Shown: in pieces, positions 1 through 8,730 of the stretch
Numbering within the stretch: position 1 is the stretch's first letter
Layout of the letters: each line of letters opens with the position of its first letter
DNA from: Verrucomicrobiia bacterium
Lineage (GTDB): Bacteria > Zixibacteria > MSB-5A5 > DSPP01
Reading direction: 5' to 3'
Assembly: GCA_035574275.1 (NCBI GenBank)
Contig: DATLYY010000022.1
Span: 85,908-149,907, forward strand
Length of the DNA stretch: 64,000 nucleotides
Position numbers and translations under genes: made by a program
The notes under the pieces: model-generated
What the model was told of the DNA's origin: nothing
What the model saw: the letters and a program-made list of their open reading frames with translations, nothing else
Databases searched by the model: none

Positions 1-1
1 G

Positions 2-688
2 CTGGCGGAAGCGTATCGGGATGCCTACGAGTGTGACCCCCTTTCGGCTTATGGAGGCATTGTCGGATTAAACCAGAAAGTGGATTTGACTACGGCTCGA
101 GCACTGAATGATTCGGTTTTTCTCGAATGCATCTTGGCACCCGCGTTTGCGGCGGATGCGCTGGAACTACTGAATGAAAAGAAAAACCGGCGCATCGTCG
201 CCTGCCGGAATTGGAAAAGTCACGGGGGGAGCGGTTTTCGGCTTTTCCATCTGGAAGGCGGTTTTTTGGCGGAAAGCGTGGATACCGCCGTCTCGGAAAA
301 GCAGGATCTGCAAGTGGTTTCGAAGCGAAAGCCGGGCGAGGAGGAAATAGAAAGTTTGCTTTTTGCCGAAAGAGTTGCCAAGCACACCCACTCGAACGCC
401 ATTGTATTAGTTCAAGGGGAAAAAACGGTCGGCATTGCCGGCGGAATCACATCGCGGGTGGATGCCGTCTGGCTGGCTCTGCACAAAGCGGGCGGCCGGG
501 CCAAGGGCTCCGTTCTGGCTTCAGATGCCTTTTTCCCGATGCCGGACGGGGTGGAAAAGGCGGCGTCGGGCGGAGTGATTGCCGTTTTGGCTCCCTCCGG
601 TTCAAAAAAGGATGCGGATGTGATTGCGGCTGCTGACCGGGCCGGCGTCAGTTTGGTTTTTTCCGGCCACAGGCATTTTCGGCATTAA
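2..688 (+). CDS. purH: PurH C-terminal part (AICAR transformylase domain), truncated by window edge
   Basis: This is the 3' end of the bifunctional purine enzyme PurH (AICAR formyltransferase / IMP cyclohydrolase), which carries out the last two steps of IMP synthesis in the cytoplasm. The frame is open from base 2. The visible 228 residues begin in the transformylase domain with the family motif AYECDPLSAYGG. They continue through HTHSNAIVLVQ and SDAFFPMPDGV and end in the characteristic HRHFRH C-terminus. The N-terminal cyclohydrolase domain lies outside the window. An internal ATG at base 80 is not the start, because conserved sequence precedes it. A 44-base gap separates it from the next gene on the same strand, so the two may be co-transcribed. 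Confidence 0.95.
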   Translation: MAEAYRDAYECDPLSAYGGIVGLNQKVDLTTARALNDSVFLECILAPAFAADALELLNEKKNRRIVACRNWKSHGGSGFRLFHLEGGFLAESVDTAVSEKQDLQVVSKRKPGEEEIESLLFAERVAKHTHSNAIVLVQGEKTVGIAGGITSRVDAVWLALHKAGGRAKGSVLASDAFFPMPDGVEKAASGGVIAVLAPSGSKKDADVIAAADRAGVSLVFSGHRHFRH

Positions 689-732
689 AAGCTTGGCAAA
701 TCTGCCCCCAGGTTTTACCTTATAACCCAGCT

Positions 733-1209
733 ATGAATGACGAGCGGCTTTTGGAGGCGGTCACCTTTTTGGTGGAAAAAGCCTGCCCGGAGCGGCAATC
801 AGGCAAGGACTACCAAAAGGAGCTTTCCTATTGGTCGGCCCAGTTGGGGAAAATGGGTTTCTCCGACCGTGAAGTGGGTATGGCCTTGAGCTGGATTCTG
901 GAACGCTTTGGTCCGCAGGGGGAGAGAAGGCCCACTCCTTCCTCCATACGGATTTTTTCCGACGCGGAAATATCCTTTTTTACGGCGGATGCCTTTTCCG
1001 CCTTGGTGCGTTACTACGCCCTGGGTCTTTTGCCTGCTGACCGGCTTGAACTTCTTTTGGAAAAGGTGAGCTGGGCCGGGAAGGCGCCGGTGGACCGGAA
1101 GAATCTGGAATGGCTGGTTTCGATATTGATATTTTCCCCGGCGGAACGGATGATGGGATACCCGGCGGACCCGGCTTCCACTACCCCGAACGCAGGCGGG
1201 GTGCACTGA
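733..1209 (+). CDS. smg: Smg / DUF494 family protein
   Basis: This 158-residue protein resembles the Smg (DUF494) family. It has an N-terminal acidic helical region, a middle segment SIRIFSDAEI like the family's SFRVYT/FSxEE stretch, and a C-terminal RKNLEWLVSILIF like the DLEDLKWVVLMVLF signature of Smg. The biochemical role of Smg is unknown; in proteobacteria it neighbours dprA/topA. Here it sits between purH and coaBC, and its TGA stop overlaps the coaBC ATG by one base (TGATG), which suggests translational coupling. Assignment rests on remembered family sequence and is moderately sure. Confidence 0.65.
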   Translation: MNDERLLEAVTFLVEKACPERQSGKDYQKELSYWSAQLGKMGFSDREVGMALSWILERFGPQGERRPTPSSIRIFSDAEISFFTADAFSALVRYYALGLLPADRLELLLEKVSWAGKAPVDRKNLEWLVSILIFSPAERMMGYPADPASTTPNAGGVH

Positions 1210-2399
1210 TGCTTTCCGGCAAAAAGATTCTGGTGGGGGTAACCGGCGGAATCGCCGCCTATAAGACTCCGTTTTTGGTACGGCAACTGGTTGAGGCAAA
1301 GGCCTCCGTACGGGTAGTGATGACCGAGGCGGCGCATCATTTCGTCACCCCCCTCGTTTTGGAAACGCTTTCCGGCAACCCGGTGTCGTCCGAGCTATTT
1401 CCGCAGCAATTTGCGTCCACCCACCATATTGAGCTGGCCCGCTGGCCGGATTTGATTGTGGTGGCTCCCGCCACGGCCGATTTCATCGGGCGGGTCGCGA
1501 ACGGCTTGGCGCCGGATTTGTTGTGCAGCATCCTTTTGGCGACAAAAACCGAGGTTCTTTTGGCTCCGGCGATGAACACTGAAATCTGGCGCCATTTCCA
1601 AGTGCAGGAAAACTGCGCCAAGCTGGAAAAGCTCGGATTTCAATTTGTAGGGCCGGAGGAGGGGAAGTTGGCTACCGCCTCGGAAGGGGAGGGGATGGGG
1701 CGGATGAGCGCGCCGGAGCAAATTTTCAACAAAATGGATGCGATATTTGCCGACCGGGAGCTTTTGAAGGGGAAAAGAATCATCGTCACCGGCGGGCGGA
1801 CGGAGGAAGCCATCGACCCGGTGCGGTATTTGTCAAACCGCTCCTCCGGCAAGATGGGGGCGGCTTTGGCCAAAAACGCCGTTTATATGGGGGCAAAAGT
1901 GACTTTTGTGCACGGCCGGATGTCCATCGAGCCGCCGGGGAATACGGAAAACGTTTTTGCCGCCACGGCGGAGGAAATGCAAAAGGAGCTGGCCGGGCTG
2001 TATCCGAAGAGCGACGCGGTGATAATGGCGGCGGCGGTCTCCGATTTCCGGCCGGAAAAGGTGAGCAAGGAAAAAATCAAACGGGAAGGGAAAATGACTT
2101 TGAATTTGCTCCCCAACCCGGACATTCTGGCCCGGCTGGGAAAGGCCAAAAAAAAGCAAAAACTGGTGGGTTTTGCCCTTGAAACTGGAAACGGGCTTAC
2201 GAACGGGAAGAAAAAACTGGAAGAGAAGAATCTGGACATTTTGGTTTTCAACCGGGCGGATCTTCCGGACGCCGGGTTTGACGTGGATACCAACCGGGTG
2301 ACTTTGTATTTTCCTTCCGGAAAAAGAGAAGAAGTGCCCTTGGCTTCCAAGGATGAAGTGGCGCGGGTGATTTTACGGAAGCTGGCGGGGATTTTGTGA
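1209..2399 (+). CDS. coaBC: Bifunctional phosphopantothenoylcysteine decarboxylase / phosphopantothenate-cysteine ligase
   Basis: CoaBC makes 4'-phosphopantetheine for coenzyme A by joining cysteine to phosphopantothenate (CoaB) and then decarboxylating the product (CoaC). The 396 residues show an N-terminal flavoprotein domain with GVTGGIAAYK, the active-site His in THHIELARWPD, the ATADFIGRVANG loop and the substrate-clamp motif APAMNTEIW. From about residue 187 the CoaB domain follows with VTGGRTEEAIDPVRYLSN and SSGKMG. The frame extends upstream to 1110, but the ATG at 1209 begins directly at the conserved N-terminus and overlaps the smg stop, so I prefer it. The loop that carries the catalytic Cys in the E. 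coli enzyme reads LATASEGEGMGRM here, with no Cys. Confidence 0.93.
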   Translation: MLSGKKILVGVTGGIAAYKTPFLVRQLVEAKASVRVVMTEAAHHFVTPLVLETLSGNPVSSELFPQQFASTHHIELARWPDLIVVAPATADFIGRVANGLAPDLLCSILLATKTEVLLAPAMNTEIWRHFQVQENCAKLEKLGFQFVGPEEGKLATASEGEGMGRMSAPEQIFNKMDAIFADRELLKGKRIIVTGGRTEEAIDPVRYLSNRSSGKMGAALAKNAVYMGAKVTFVHGRMSIEPPGNTENVFAATAEEMQKELAGLYPKSDAVIMAAAVSDFRPEKVSKEKIKREGKMTLNLLPNPDILARLGKAKKKQKLVGFALETGNGLTNGKKKLEEKNLDILVFNRADLPDAGFDVDTNRVTLYFPSGKREEVPLASKDEVARVILRKLAGIL

Positions 2400-3148
2400 A
2401 CTCGAAAGAAAAGCTGAAAAAATATCTGGCCCAACGTGTGGAGTTGGGGGTGAGCGAAGCGGTGCTGCCGCCAAAAACAGTATCAACAAAGACGTCAACG
2501 GTGGCCTCGTCTCCAGTGGTAAAGCAGGCGACGCTTTTCGGCGGGCCGGCGGCCGGTTTGAAGGAGAATCCGGTGCGGCCGGATCCGGGGCGGACTTTGG
2601 AATCGTTTTACCACGAAATCAAGGACTGCGTCCGCTGCCCCTTGGGGCACACCCGCACCAAGTTTGTCTTCGGCGTGGGGAATCCCAAAGCGGATATCAT
2701 GTTTGTCGGCGAGGCGCCGGGAAGGGACGAGGATTTGCAGGGGGAGCCGTTCGTCGGGCGGGCGGGCAAGCTTTTGGATAAAATTCTGGAAGCGACCGGG
2801 TTTCGCCGGGAAGAGGTGTATATTGCCAACGTTTTGAAATGCCGTCCGCCGGAAAACCGGGACCCCCAGCCCGATGAGATGGAAACCTGCTCCCCATATC
2901 TTTTGGAGCAGATTCGCTTAATCAATCCCAAATTCATCGTTTGCCTGGGCCGCATTGCCGCGATGCAGCTTCTGGAAACGAAACTCGCGCTCGGAAAACT
3001 GCGGGGCGCCTTCCACGACTTCAACGGCATCAAGGTGATGGTCACCTATCATCCGGCAGCGCTTTTGCGCTTTGCGGAATATAAAAAGGATGTCTGGGAG
3101 GATATGAAGGTTTTGAGAAAAGCGTATGACGGGGTGGTGTTGAAGTAA
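2396..3148 (+). CDS. Family 4 uracil-DNA glycosylase ([4Fe-4S])
   Basis: This is a uracil-DNA glycosylase of the iron-sulfur family 4 type, often annotated as phage SPO1 polymerase-related. It excises uracil from DNA to start base-excision repair. An unconserved Ser/Thr/Pro-rich leader of about 70 residues is followed by the catalytic fold. Motif GEAPGRDED is at residues 105-113 and PFVGRAG at about 118-124, with the late HP motif at 219-220. Four cysteines at 78, 81, 149 and 165 fit the cluster ligands. The GTG start overlaps the coaBC stop as GTGA, and the stop overlaps dnaB, so this is a middle gene of a coupled run. Confidence 0.92.
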   Translation: MNSKEKLKKYLAQRVELGVSEAVLPPKTVSTKTSTVASSPVVKQATLFGGPAAGLKENPVRPDPGRTLESFYHEIKDCVRCPLGHTRTKFVFGVGNPKADIMFVGEAPGRDEDLQGEPFVGRAGKLLDKILEATGFRREEVYIANVLKCRPPENRDPQPDEMETCSPYLLEQIRLINPKFIVCLGRIAAMQLLETKLALGKLRGAFHDFNGIKVMVTYHPAALLRFAEYKKDVWEDMKVLRKAYDGVVLK

Positions 3149-4560
3149 TGGCCGACCGGATCCGGTTTGAAACCGAAACGGAAACCGCCGAGCGCATCCC
3201 TCCCAGCAATCTGGAGGCGGAGCGGGCCGTTTTGGGGGCGATGCTTCTGGACAAGGAGGCGATCGGCCGGGCGCTTGAAATCCTCGACGAGGATGCCTTT
3301 TACCGTCCCGCCCACCAAAAGATTTTCCGAACCATGATAAAACTCTACGACGCTTCCGAAGCCGTCGATTTGACCACCCTTTCGGAGGCGTTGGTCAAAT
3401 CGGGTGAATTGGAGGAAGTGGGGGGGCGGCTTTTCCTGGTCTCGTTGGCCGAGGGGGTGGCCACCTCGGCCAACATCGAGTACCATTCCCGCATCGTTCT
3501 GGAAAAATCCACGCTTAGACGGATGATAGAGACCGGCACGCAAATCGTCTCCTCCTGCTACGACCCTACGGCGGACGTGGACGAGCTTCTGGACCAGGCG
3601 GAATCGAAAATCTTCGCCATTTCGGAAGTGCGGACCAAAGAGGGGTTCGTGCCTTTGGGCTCGATTTTGCCGCACACCTTTGAATCGATTGAGGAATACC
3701 ATCGTCAGGAGGGGGCCATCACCGGGCTGGCGACCGGCTTTACGGAGCTGGATGCCTTGACCGGCGGGCTGCAGCCCTCCGATTTGATTGTGGTGGCGGG
3801 GCGCCCTTCGATGGGGAAAACGGCGTTTGTTTTGACCATCTGCGAGCAGGTCGCCGTGGAGCAGCAGATTCCGGTGGCGGTTTTTTCCTTGGAAATGTCC
3901 AAACAGCAAATCGCCCAGCGGATGCTCTGCAGCCGGGCGCGGGTTTCCTGGCACCGGATGCGCACGGGGCGGCTGGCGAACGCCGAGTGGACCAACCTGG
4001 GAATCGCCGTCGGGCCGCTTTCCGACGCGAAAATCTTTGTGGATGATTCCCCCAACATCGGCATACTCGAGATGCGCGCCAAGGCCCGCCGGCTGATGTC
4101 CCAGCACCAAATCGGGCTATTGGTCATCGACTATATGCAATTAATGCATGGTCCGCGCGGAGCGGAATCCCGCCAGCAGGAAATCTCCATCATCTCCCGC
4201 TCACTGAAGGGGCTTGCCAAGGAGCTGGACATCCCGGTGGTGGCGCTTTCCCAGCTTTCGCGCCAAGTGGAGGTGCGCGGCGGCGACCGCCGCCCGCAAC
4301 TCGCGGATTTGCGGGAATCGGGCGCCATCGAGCAGGATGCCGACGTGGTGGCCTTCATTTACCGCCCCGAGATGTACAAAATCGACCGGGATAAGGAGGG
4401 CCGTTCCCTCGAAGGGGTGGCGGAGGTGATTGTCGCCAAGCAGCGCAACGGCCCGACCGGCTCCGTACGATTGACCTTCCTCAAGGAATACGCCCGCTTT
4501 GAGAATATGGCTTCCCTTCCAGAGGCTGTTCCATCGGGCGGCGGGCCGGCTCCGTTTTGA
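3148..4560 (+). CDS. dnaB: Replicative DNA helicase DnaB
   Basis: DnaB is the hexameric helicase that unwinds DNA ahead of the replisome and recruits primase. The 470-residue length is normal and there is no intein. The N-terminal domain starts at PPSNLEAERAVLGAMLLD. The RecA-like motor has Walker A GRPSMGKTAF near residue 217, VFSLEMS just after it, the Walker B-like LLVIDYMQL and the DLRESGAIEQDADV segment typical of DnaB. The ATG overlaps the preceding glycosylase stop by one base. The C-terminus ends in a Gly/Pro-rich tail. Confidence 0.97.
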   Translation: MADRIRFETETETAERIPPSNLEAERAVLGAMLLDKEAIGRALEILDEDAFYRPAHQKIFRTMIKLYDASEAVDLTTLSEALVKSGELEEVGGRLFLVSLAEGVATSANIEYHSRIVLEKSTLRRMIETGTQIVSSCYDPTADVDELLDQAESKIFAISEVRTKEGFVPLGSILPHTFESIEEYHRQEGAITGLATGFTELDALTGGLQPSDLIVVAGRPSMGKTAFVLTICEQVAVEQQIPVAVFSLEMSKQQIAQRMLCSRARVSWHRMRTGRLANAEWTNLGIAVGPLSDAKIFVDDSPNIGILEMRAKARRLMSQHQIGLLVIDYMQLMHGPRGAESRQQEISIISRSLKGLAKELDIPVVALSQLSRQVEVRGGDRRPQLADLRESGAIEQDADVVAFIYRPEMYKIDRDKEGRSLEGVAEVIVAKQRNGPTGSVRLTFLKEYARFENMASLPEAVPSGGGPAPF

Positions 4561-4638
4561 TGGTGCGCATCCCCTTTCGATTCAATCGCAACGCAAGGAC
4601 TTTCTCTGCTTCGCTTCCCACATTGGAGAGGATATTAA

Positions 4639-5421
4639 ATGCCCCGCACGGTAGAGCTTGAATATGTCGGCGGAAAAGTGGTTCGTTTTTTCGCCCACAC
4701 GGGGGCGGTTTTCATTCTGCTCGGCCGCACGGTTGTCGCTTTTGGCGAAATCGGAAAGCGCATCGGCCTCTGGTTCGACCAGATGCTCTTCGTCGGTGTC
4801 CGCTCGCTGCCGCTCATCGTCATCACGTCGGTTTTCACCGGCGGCGTCTCCGCCTGGCAGGCGGCCTATCAGTTCAAGGGGTACATCCCTTTGCGTTACC
4901 TCGGTACCGCCGTTGGCAAGGCCATCGTCATCGAATTAGCCCCTGTATTGACGGCATTGGTCGTGGCCGGCCGCGTCGGTGCGGCGATGGCGGCGGAAAT
5001 CGGCACGATGAAGGTGACCGAGCAGGTGGATGCCCTTGAGGCGATGGGAGTAAACCCGGTATCCTATCTGGTTTTCCCCCGGGTGGCGGGCTCCATCATC
5101 ATGCTCCCCGTTCTCACGGTATTTGCCGACTTTATTGCCATCATGGGGGCGATGGCGGTGGCGGTTTTCTTTGTTGGGCTCTCCGGCGAGATTTTTCTAA
5201 ACGGCGTGAAGCTGTTTTTCCACGTTTCCGATTTGGTTTCCGGCCTGGTGAAAGCGGCGGTTTTCGGGCTTATCATTTCGCTGGTCGGCTGCTACCACGG
5301 CCTTTCGGCGGAGGGGGGGGCGGAAGGGGTCGGCCGTTCCACCACCCGGGCGGTGGTCTGGGCCTCGGTTTTGATTTTGGTTTCGGATTACTTGATTGCG
5401 ACATTGTTGTTCTCGATTTAG
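4639..5421 (+). CDS. mlaE: MlaE-type ABC transporter permease
   Basis: This is a membrane permease of the MlaE/YrbE family, which in Gram-negative bacteria works with an ATPase (MlaF) and an MCE-domain protein to move phospholipids between membranes. The 260 residues are hydrophobic with about five to six membrane segments. They carry the family core ELAPVLTALVVAGRVGAAM followed by the EIGTMKVTEQVDALEAMG motif. A good Shine-Dalgarno GGAGAGG lies 10 bases upstream of the ATG. The ATPase gene follows after 47 bases. No MCE substrate-binding gene (mlaD) is next to it, so the lipid-binding partner must be encoded elsewhere. Confidence 0.92.
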   Translation: MPRTVELEYVGGKVVRFFAHTGAVFILLGRTVVAFGEIGKRIGLWFDQMLFVGVRSLPLIVITSVFTGGVSAWQAAYQFKGYIPLRYLGTAVGKAIVIELAPVLTALVVAGRVGAAMAAEIGTMKVTEQVDALEAMGVNPVSYLVFPRVAGSIIMLPVLTVFADFIAIMGAMAVAVFFVGLSGEIFLNGVKLFFHVSDLVSGLVKAAVFGLIISLVGCYHGLSAEGGAEGVGRSTTRAVVWASVLILVSDYLIATLLFSI

Positions 5422-5426
5422 AATGT

Positions 5427-5448
5427 CCCGGGAGCAGGGGCTCCCGGG
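5427..5448 (+). repeat. Hairpin repeat D, copy 1, between mlaE and mlaF
   Basis: A perfect 9-bp inverted repeat, CCCGGGAGC then AGGG then GCTCCCGGG, fills most of the gap between mlaE and mlaF and is followed by CTACCC. A similar sequence occurs inverted at 42812-42835. It has no T-run, so it is not an obvious terminator; it may be a REP-like element or an mRNA-stability hairpin. Confidence 0.6.
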
Positions 5449-5468
5449 CTACCCGGAGAAAAACAGGA

Positions 5469-6215
5469 TTGATTGAAATCATCGATTTGCACAAAAGCTT
5501 CGGCAAAAAGGTTGTCCTGGACGGGGTGAATTTGACCCTCCGGGACGGGGAGACGGTGGTCATCATCGGCGGTTCCGGCACGGGAAAATCGGTGCTCCTG
5601 AAACATATCATCGGTCTTTTGGAGCCGGACAGCGGGCGGATTATCGTGGACGGCACCGATGTCGGCTCCGTGCGGGGAGAGGAGCTGTACCACCTGCGCA
5701 AAAAATTCGGAATGGTTTTCCAGAACGGGGCGCTTTTCGATTCCCTCACCGTCGCAGAAAATGTCGGCCTCCCCCTGCGTGAGCATACCAACCTCAAAGA
5801 GGAGGAGATTTTGGAAATCGTCCGGGAAAAACTTTCACTGGTCGGGCTTTCCGGGGTTGAAAATCAAAAACCGGCCGAGCTCTCCGGCGGGATGCGCAAG
5901 CGGGTGGCTTTGGCCCGGGCCTTGGTCGCCGAGCCGGAAGTGATGCTCTACGACGAGCCGACCACCGGTCTGGACCCGATTATGGCGGACGTCATCAACG
6001 AACTGATACTCGATTTGCGCAAGCGTCTCGGAAACACCGCCGTGGTTGTGACCCACGATATGGCCTCCGCCTTCAAAGTCGCCGACCGAATCTGCATGCT
6101 TTTCAAAGGAAAGATCATCTGGGACGGCTCCCCTGCGGAAACGCGCGAAAGCCGCGACCCCGTGGTCCAGCAATTTATCACCGGCACTTCCGTCGGGCCG
6201 ATACAGGTGGTCTGA
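5469..6215 (+). CDS. mlaF: MlaF-type ABC transporter ATP-binding protein
   Basis: This is the ATPase of an MlaEF-type lipid transporter, 248 residues long. It has Walker A GGSGTGKS at residues 34-41, the Q-loop in MVFQNGALFDSLTV, the signature LSGGMRKRVALARAL (the basic variant typical of MlaF), Walker B VMLYDEPTTGLDP and the switch His in VTHD. Start is TTG, preceded by an AGGA. The product would bind the cytoplasmic face of MlaE. The TGA overlaps the radA ATG by one base. Confidence 0.92.
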   Translation: MIEIIDLHKSFGKKVVLDGVNLTLRDGETVVIIGGSGTGKSVLLKHIIGLLEPDSGRIIVDGTDVGSVRGEELYHLRKKFGMVFQNGALFDSLTVAENVGLPLREHTNLKEEEILEIVREKLSLVGLSGVENQKPAELSGGMRKRVALARALVAEPEVMLYDEPTTGLDPIMADVINELILDLRKRLGNTAVVVTHDMASAFKVADRICMLFKGKIIWDGSPAETRESRDPVVQQFITGTSVGPIQVV

Positions 6216-7570
6216 TGCCGGCGCTCAAGACCAAAACCGCCTACGTCTGCCAGAGCTGCGGCACGGTAGAGCCCCGCTGGCTGGGGCGCTGCCCCTCCTG
6301 CGGCGGGTGGAATACTTTTGTTGAAGAACGGGTGGAGCGGAAAACCTCCAAGCCCGCGGCTTCCTTCGAGGAACCGGTTGCCTTGGAAACGGTCACCAAC
6401 GGTGAAGCGGGGCGGATTCCAACCGGAATACCGGAGTTTGACCGGGTATTGGGAGGAGGCGCCGTGCACGGCTCGGCCATTTTGGTCGGCGGCGACCCGG
6501 GAATTGGAAAATCGACTTTGCTTTTGCAAGTCGCGGGGAAATTGGCGCGGCAGGGAGAAACCGTCTTGTATGTCTCCGGGGAAGAATCACTTCTGCAACT
6601 CAAATCCCGCGCCCAGCGGCTGGGGATTCATCAGCAGGGGATTTGGTTTTTGGCTGAAACACGGCTTGAAGTCATCCTGGAGCAGTTGAAGAAAATTAAG
6701 ACCAAGGTCTTGATTTTCGACTCCATTCAAACCATCTCCTCCGGCCAGCTTTTTTCCCCGCCCGGCTCGGTCGGGCAATTGCGGGAGGTTACGCAGGCCC
6801 TGATTGAACGGGTCAAGGTCTCCGGGGAGATACTTTTTCTGGTTGGGCACGTCACCAAGGATGGTTTTTTGGCCGGGCCTAAGGTTTTGGAGCATATGGT
6901 GGATACCGTTTTGTACTTCGAAGGGGAAAAGAACCACTTCTATCGCATCCTTCGGGGGGTGAAAAACCGCTTTGGTTCGACGGCCGAAATCGGTATATTT
7001 CAAATGACCGAAAAAGGGTTGGCGGAGGTGGAAAACCCCTCCGGCTTTTTCTTGGGAGAACGGGCCGAGGCCGCCTCCGGGTCGGTCGTGGTGGCGGCCT
7101 TGGACGGCAACCGGCCGCTTCTTTTGGAAGTGCAGGCGTTGGTGGCCCCGACCCCTTGGGGTACGCCTCAGCGGGTAGTAGGCGGGTTTGACGCCCGGCG
7201 GCTTTCCTTGATTCTGGCGGTTTTGGAAAAGAGGCTGGGACTTTCCTTCGGGACGAAGGATGTTTTTGTCAACGTCGCCGGTGGAGTAAAAATTGAAGAG
7301 TCGGCCTGTGATTTGGGATTCGCCCTTGCTTTGGCCTCCAGCTTGGAGGATATCCCCTTCGACTCCAAATCGGTGGCGGTCGGAGAAGTCGGTTTGGGTG
7401 GGGAAATCCGGGGAATAAGCCAGGCCGAGGCCCGGGTTGCCGAAGCCCAGAAAATGGGTTTTGAGCGGATTTTAATCCCCCTGACCAACGCCAAGGGGCT
7501 GCGGAAATTCGAAATTGAAGTGGTGGGAGTTCGGAAGATGGAAGAGGCGTTGAAGAAAGGTTTGAAGTGA
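6215..7570 (+). CDS. radA: DNA repair protein RadA
   Basis: RadA (Sms) is a RecA-like ATPase and branch-migration helicase in homologous recombination. The 451-residue protein has the N-terminal zinc finger with cysteines 12, 15, 26 and 29 (CQSC, CPSC). Walker A GGDPGIGKST follows near residue 93, then the RadA-specific KNRFGST motif. The C-terminus is a Lon-protease-like domain, including VNVAGGVKIEE. It overlaps mlaF upstream and tgt downstream (GTGA). Confidence 0.96.
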   Translation: MPALKTKTAYVCQSCGTVEPRWLGRCPSCGGWNTFVEERVERKTSKPAASFEEPVALETVTNGEAGRIPTGIPEFDRVLGGGAVHGSAILVGGDPGIGKSTLLLQVAGKLARQGETVLYVSGEESLLQLKSRAQRLGIHQQGIWFLAETRLEVILEQLKKIKTKVLIFDSIQTISSGQLFSPPGSVGQLREVTQALIERVKVSGEILFLVGHVTKDGFLAGPKVLEHMVDTVLYFEGEKNHFYRILRGVKNRFGSTAEIGIFQMTEKGLAEVENPSGFFLGERAEAASGSVVVAALDGNRPLLLEVQALVAPTPWGTPQRVVGGFDARRLSLILAVLEKRLGLSFGTKDVFVNVAGGVKIEESACDLGFALALASSLEDIPFDSKSVAVGEVGLGGEIRGISQAEARVAEAQKMGFERILIPLTNAKGLRKFEIEVVGVRKMEEALKKGLK

Positions 7571-8730
7571 GTTTGGCAGTAGCCAGCGAAACAGGAAGTT
7601 TCGCGGTTGACGCAGTTGACAAAATAAGCGCCGCCCGCAGCGGGTTGATGAAAACTTCTCATGGCGTTTTCCAGACCCCGGCGTTTGCTCCGGTTGCCAC
7701 GGCGGGGAGTGTTAAAACACTCCTGTTTGAGGAAGTCCGCTCGCTGGGCGCCGAAATCGTCCTTTCCAACACCTACCATCTTTATCTGAAACCGGGAGTG
7801 GAGGTTATCCGACTGGGGGGAGGATTGCACCGCTTCATTAACTGGGAAGGACCGATTTTGACCGATTCGGGCGGTTTTCAGGCCTACCGGCTCTCGGAGT
7901 TTTTCGACTATCAGGAGGAAGGGGTGGCCTTCCGCTCCCATTGGGACGGCTCGCCCCACTTCTTTTCACCGGAAAAGGTCTTGGAAATCCAGCATATTTT
8001 TGGTTCCGACCTGATAATGCCCCTTGATTTCTGCCCGCCTTATCCGGCGGATGAGGCGTTGGTCGCCCGTTCCGTCCGGATAACCACCGAGTGGGCCAGA
8101 CGCTCCAAGGTCTGGTGGGATTCGCACGAGCGGATGTCCCACTGGGGACAAAAGCAGGCCCTTTTCGGAATCGTGCAGGGCTCCACCAGTCCGCTTTGGC
8201 GGAAGCGCTCGGCTTTGGAACTGGCGGAGCTGGAATTCGACGGGTATGCCTTGGGCGGACTTTCGCTGGGAGAATCGAAGGAGGAAACCTTTTCGATGGT
8301 TGGCGTAGCCGTTGAAAATCTGCCGGCCGACAGGGTGCGCTATCTGATGGGGATGGGAACGCCGGTCGATTTGCTTTTTGGAATTGGGCAGGGGATCGAT
8401 CTTTTTGATTGCGCCCTGCCGACCCGCAACGCCCGCAACGGAACGGTTTACAATTGGAGTGGTAAACTCGTATTGAAAGGGGCCGGTTTCAAGGACGACT
8501 TTGGCCCCATCGACGAACGCTGCGGCTGTGCGGCCTGCCAAAACTACACCCGGGCTTACATCCGGCATCTTTTCAACGCCAAAGAGATTACCGGGATGCA
8601 CTTGGCGACTTTGCACAACCTATGGTTTTATCAGGAACTTTTGGGGGCCGCTCGCGAAAAGATACGTGCGGGTGAGTTTGCGGCTTTCAGAAAACAGTTT
8701 ATCGAACGGTACAGAGAGGAGGAAGCTTGA
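7567..8730 (+). CDS. tgt: tRNA-guanine (queuine) transglycosylase
   Basis: Tgt exchanges guanine-34 of GUN-anticodon tRNAs for the queuosine precursor preQ1. The 387-residue protein has LTDSGGFQ, the substrate-binding FGIVQGS and LGGLSLGE, the catalytic Asp region DLFDCALPTRNARNG and the zinc site CGCAAC with a downstream His. The usual Asp-Glu-Cys triplet in the substrate pocket reads LDFCPPYPA here, so the Glu is replaced by Phe, and QVFSL is QAYRLS. The GTG start overlaps radA (GTGA). tgt followed by yajC is a widely conserved bacterial order. Confidence 0.93.
   Translation: MSLAVASETGSFAVDAVDKISAARSGLMKTSHGVFQTPAFAPVATAGSVKTLLFEEVRSLGAEIVLSNTYHLYLKPGVEVIRLGGGLHRFINWEGPILTDSGGFQAYRLSEFFDYQEEGVAFRSHWDGSPHFFSPEKVLEIQHIFGSDLIMPLDFCPPYPADEALVARSVRITTEWARRSKVWWDSHERMSHWGQKQALFGIVQGSTSPLWRKRSALELAELEFDGYALGGLSLGESKEETFSMVGVAVENLPADRVRYLMGMGTPVDLLFGIGQGIDLFDCALPTRNARNGTVYNWSGKLVLKGAGFKDDFGPIDERCGCAACQNYTRAYIRHLFNAKEITGMHLATLHNLWFYQELLGAAREKIRAGEFAAFRKQFIERYREEEA

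Noticed and set aside
3049..4110. Long minus-strand open frame of 353 codons opposite dnaB
   Set aside because: It is a GC-rich shadow of dnaB; the product is His/Arg/Gly-rich with no recognisable domain.
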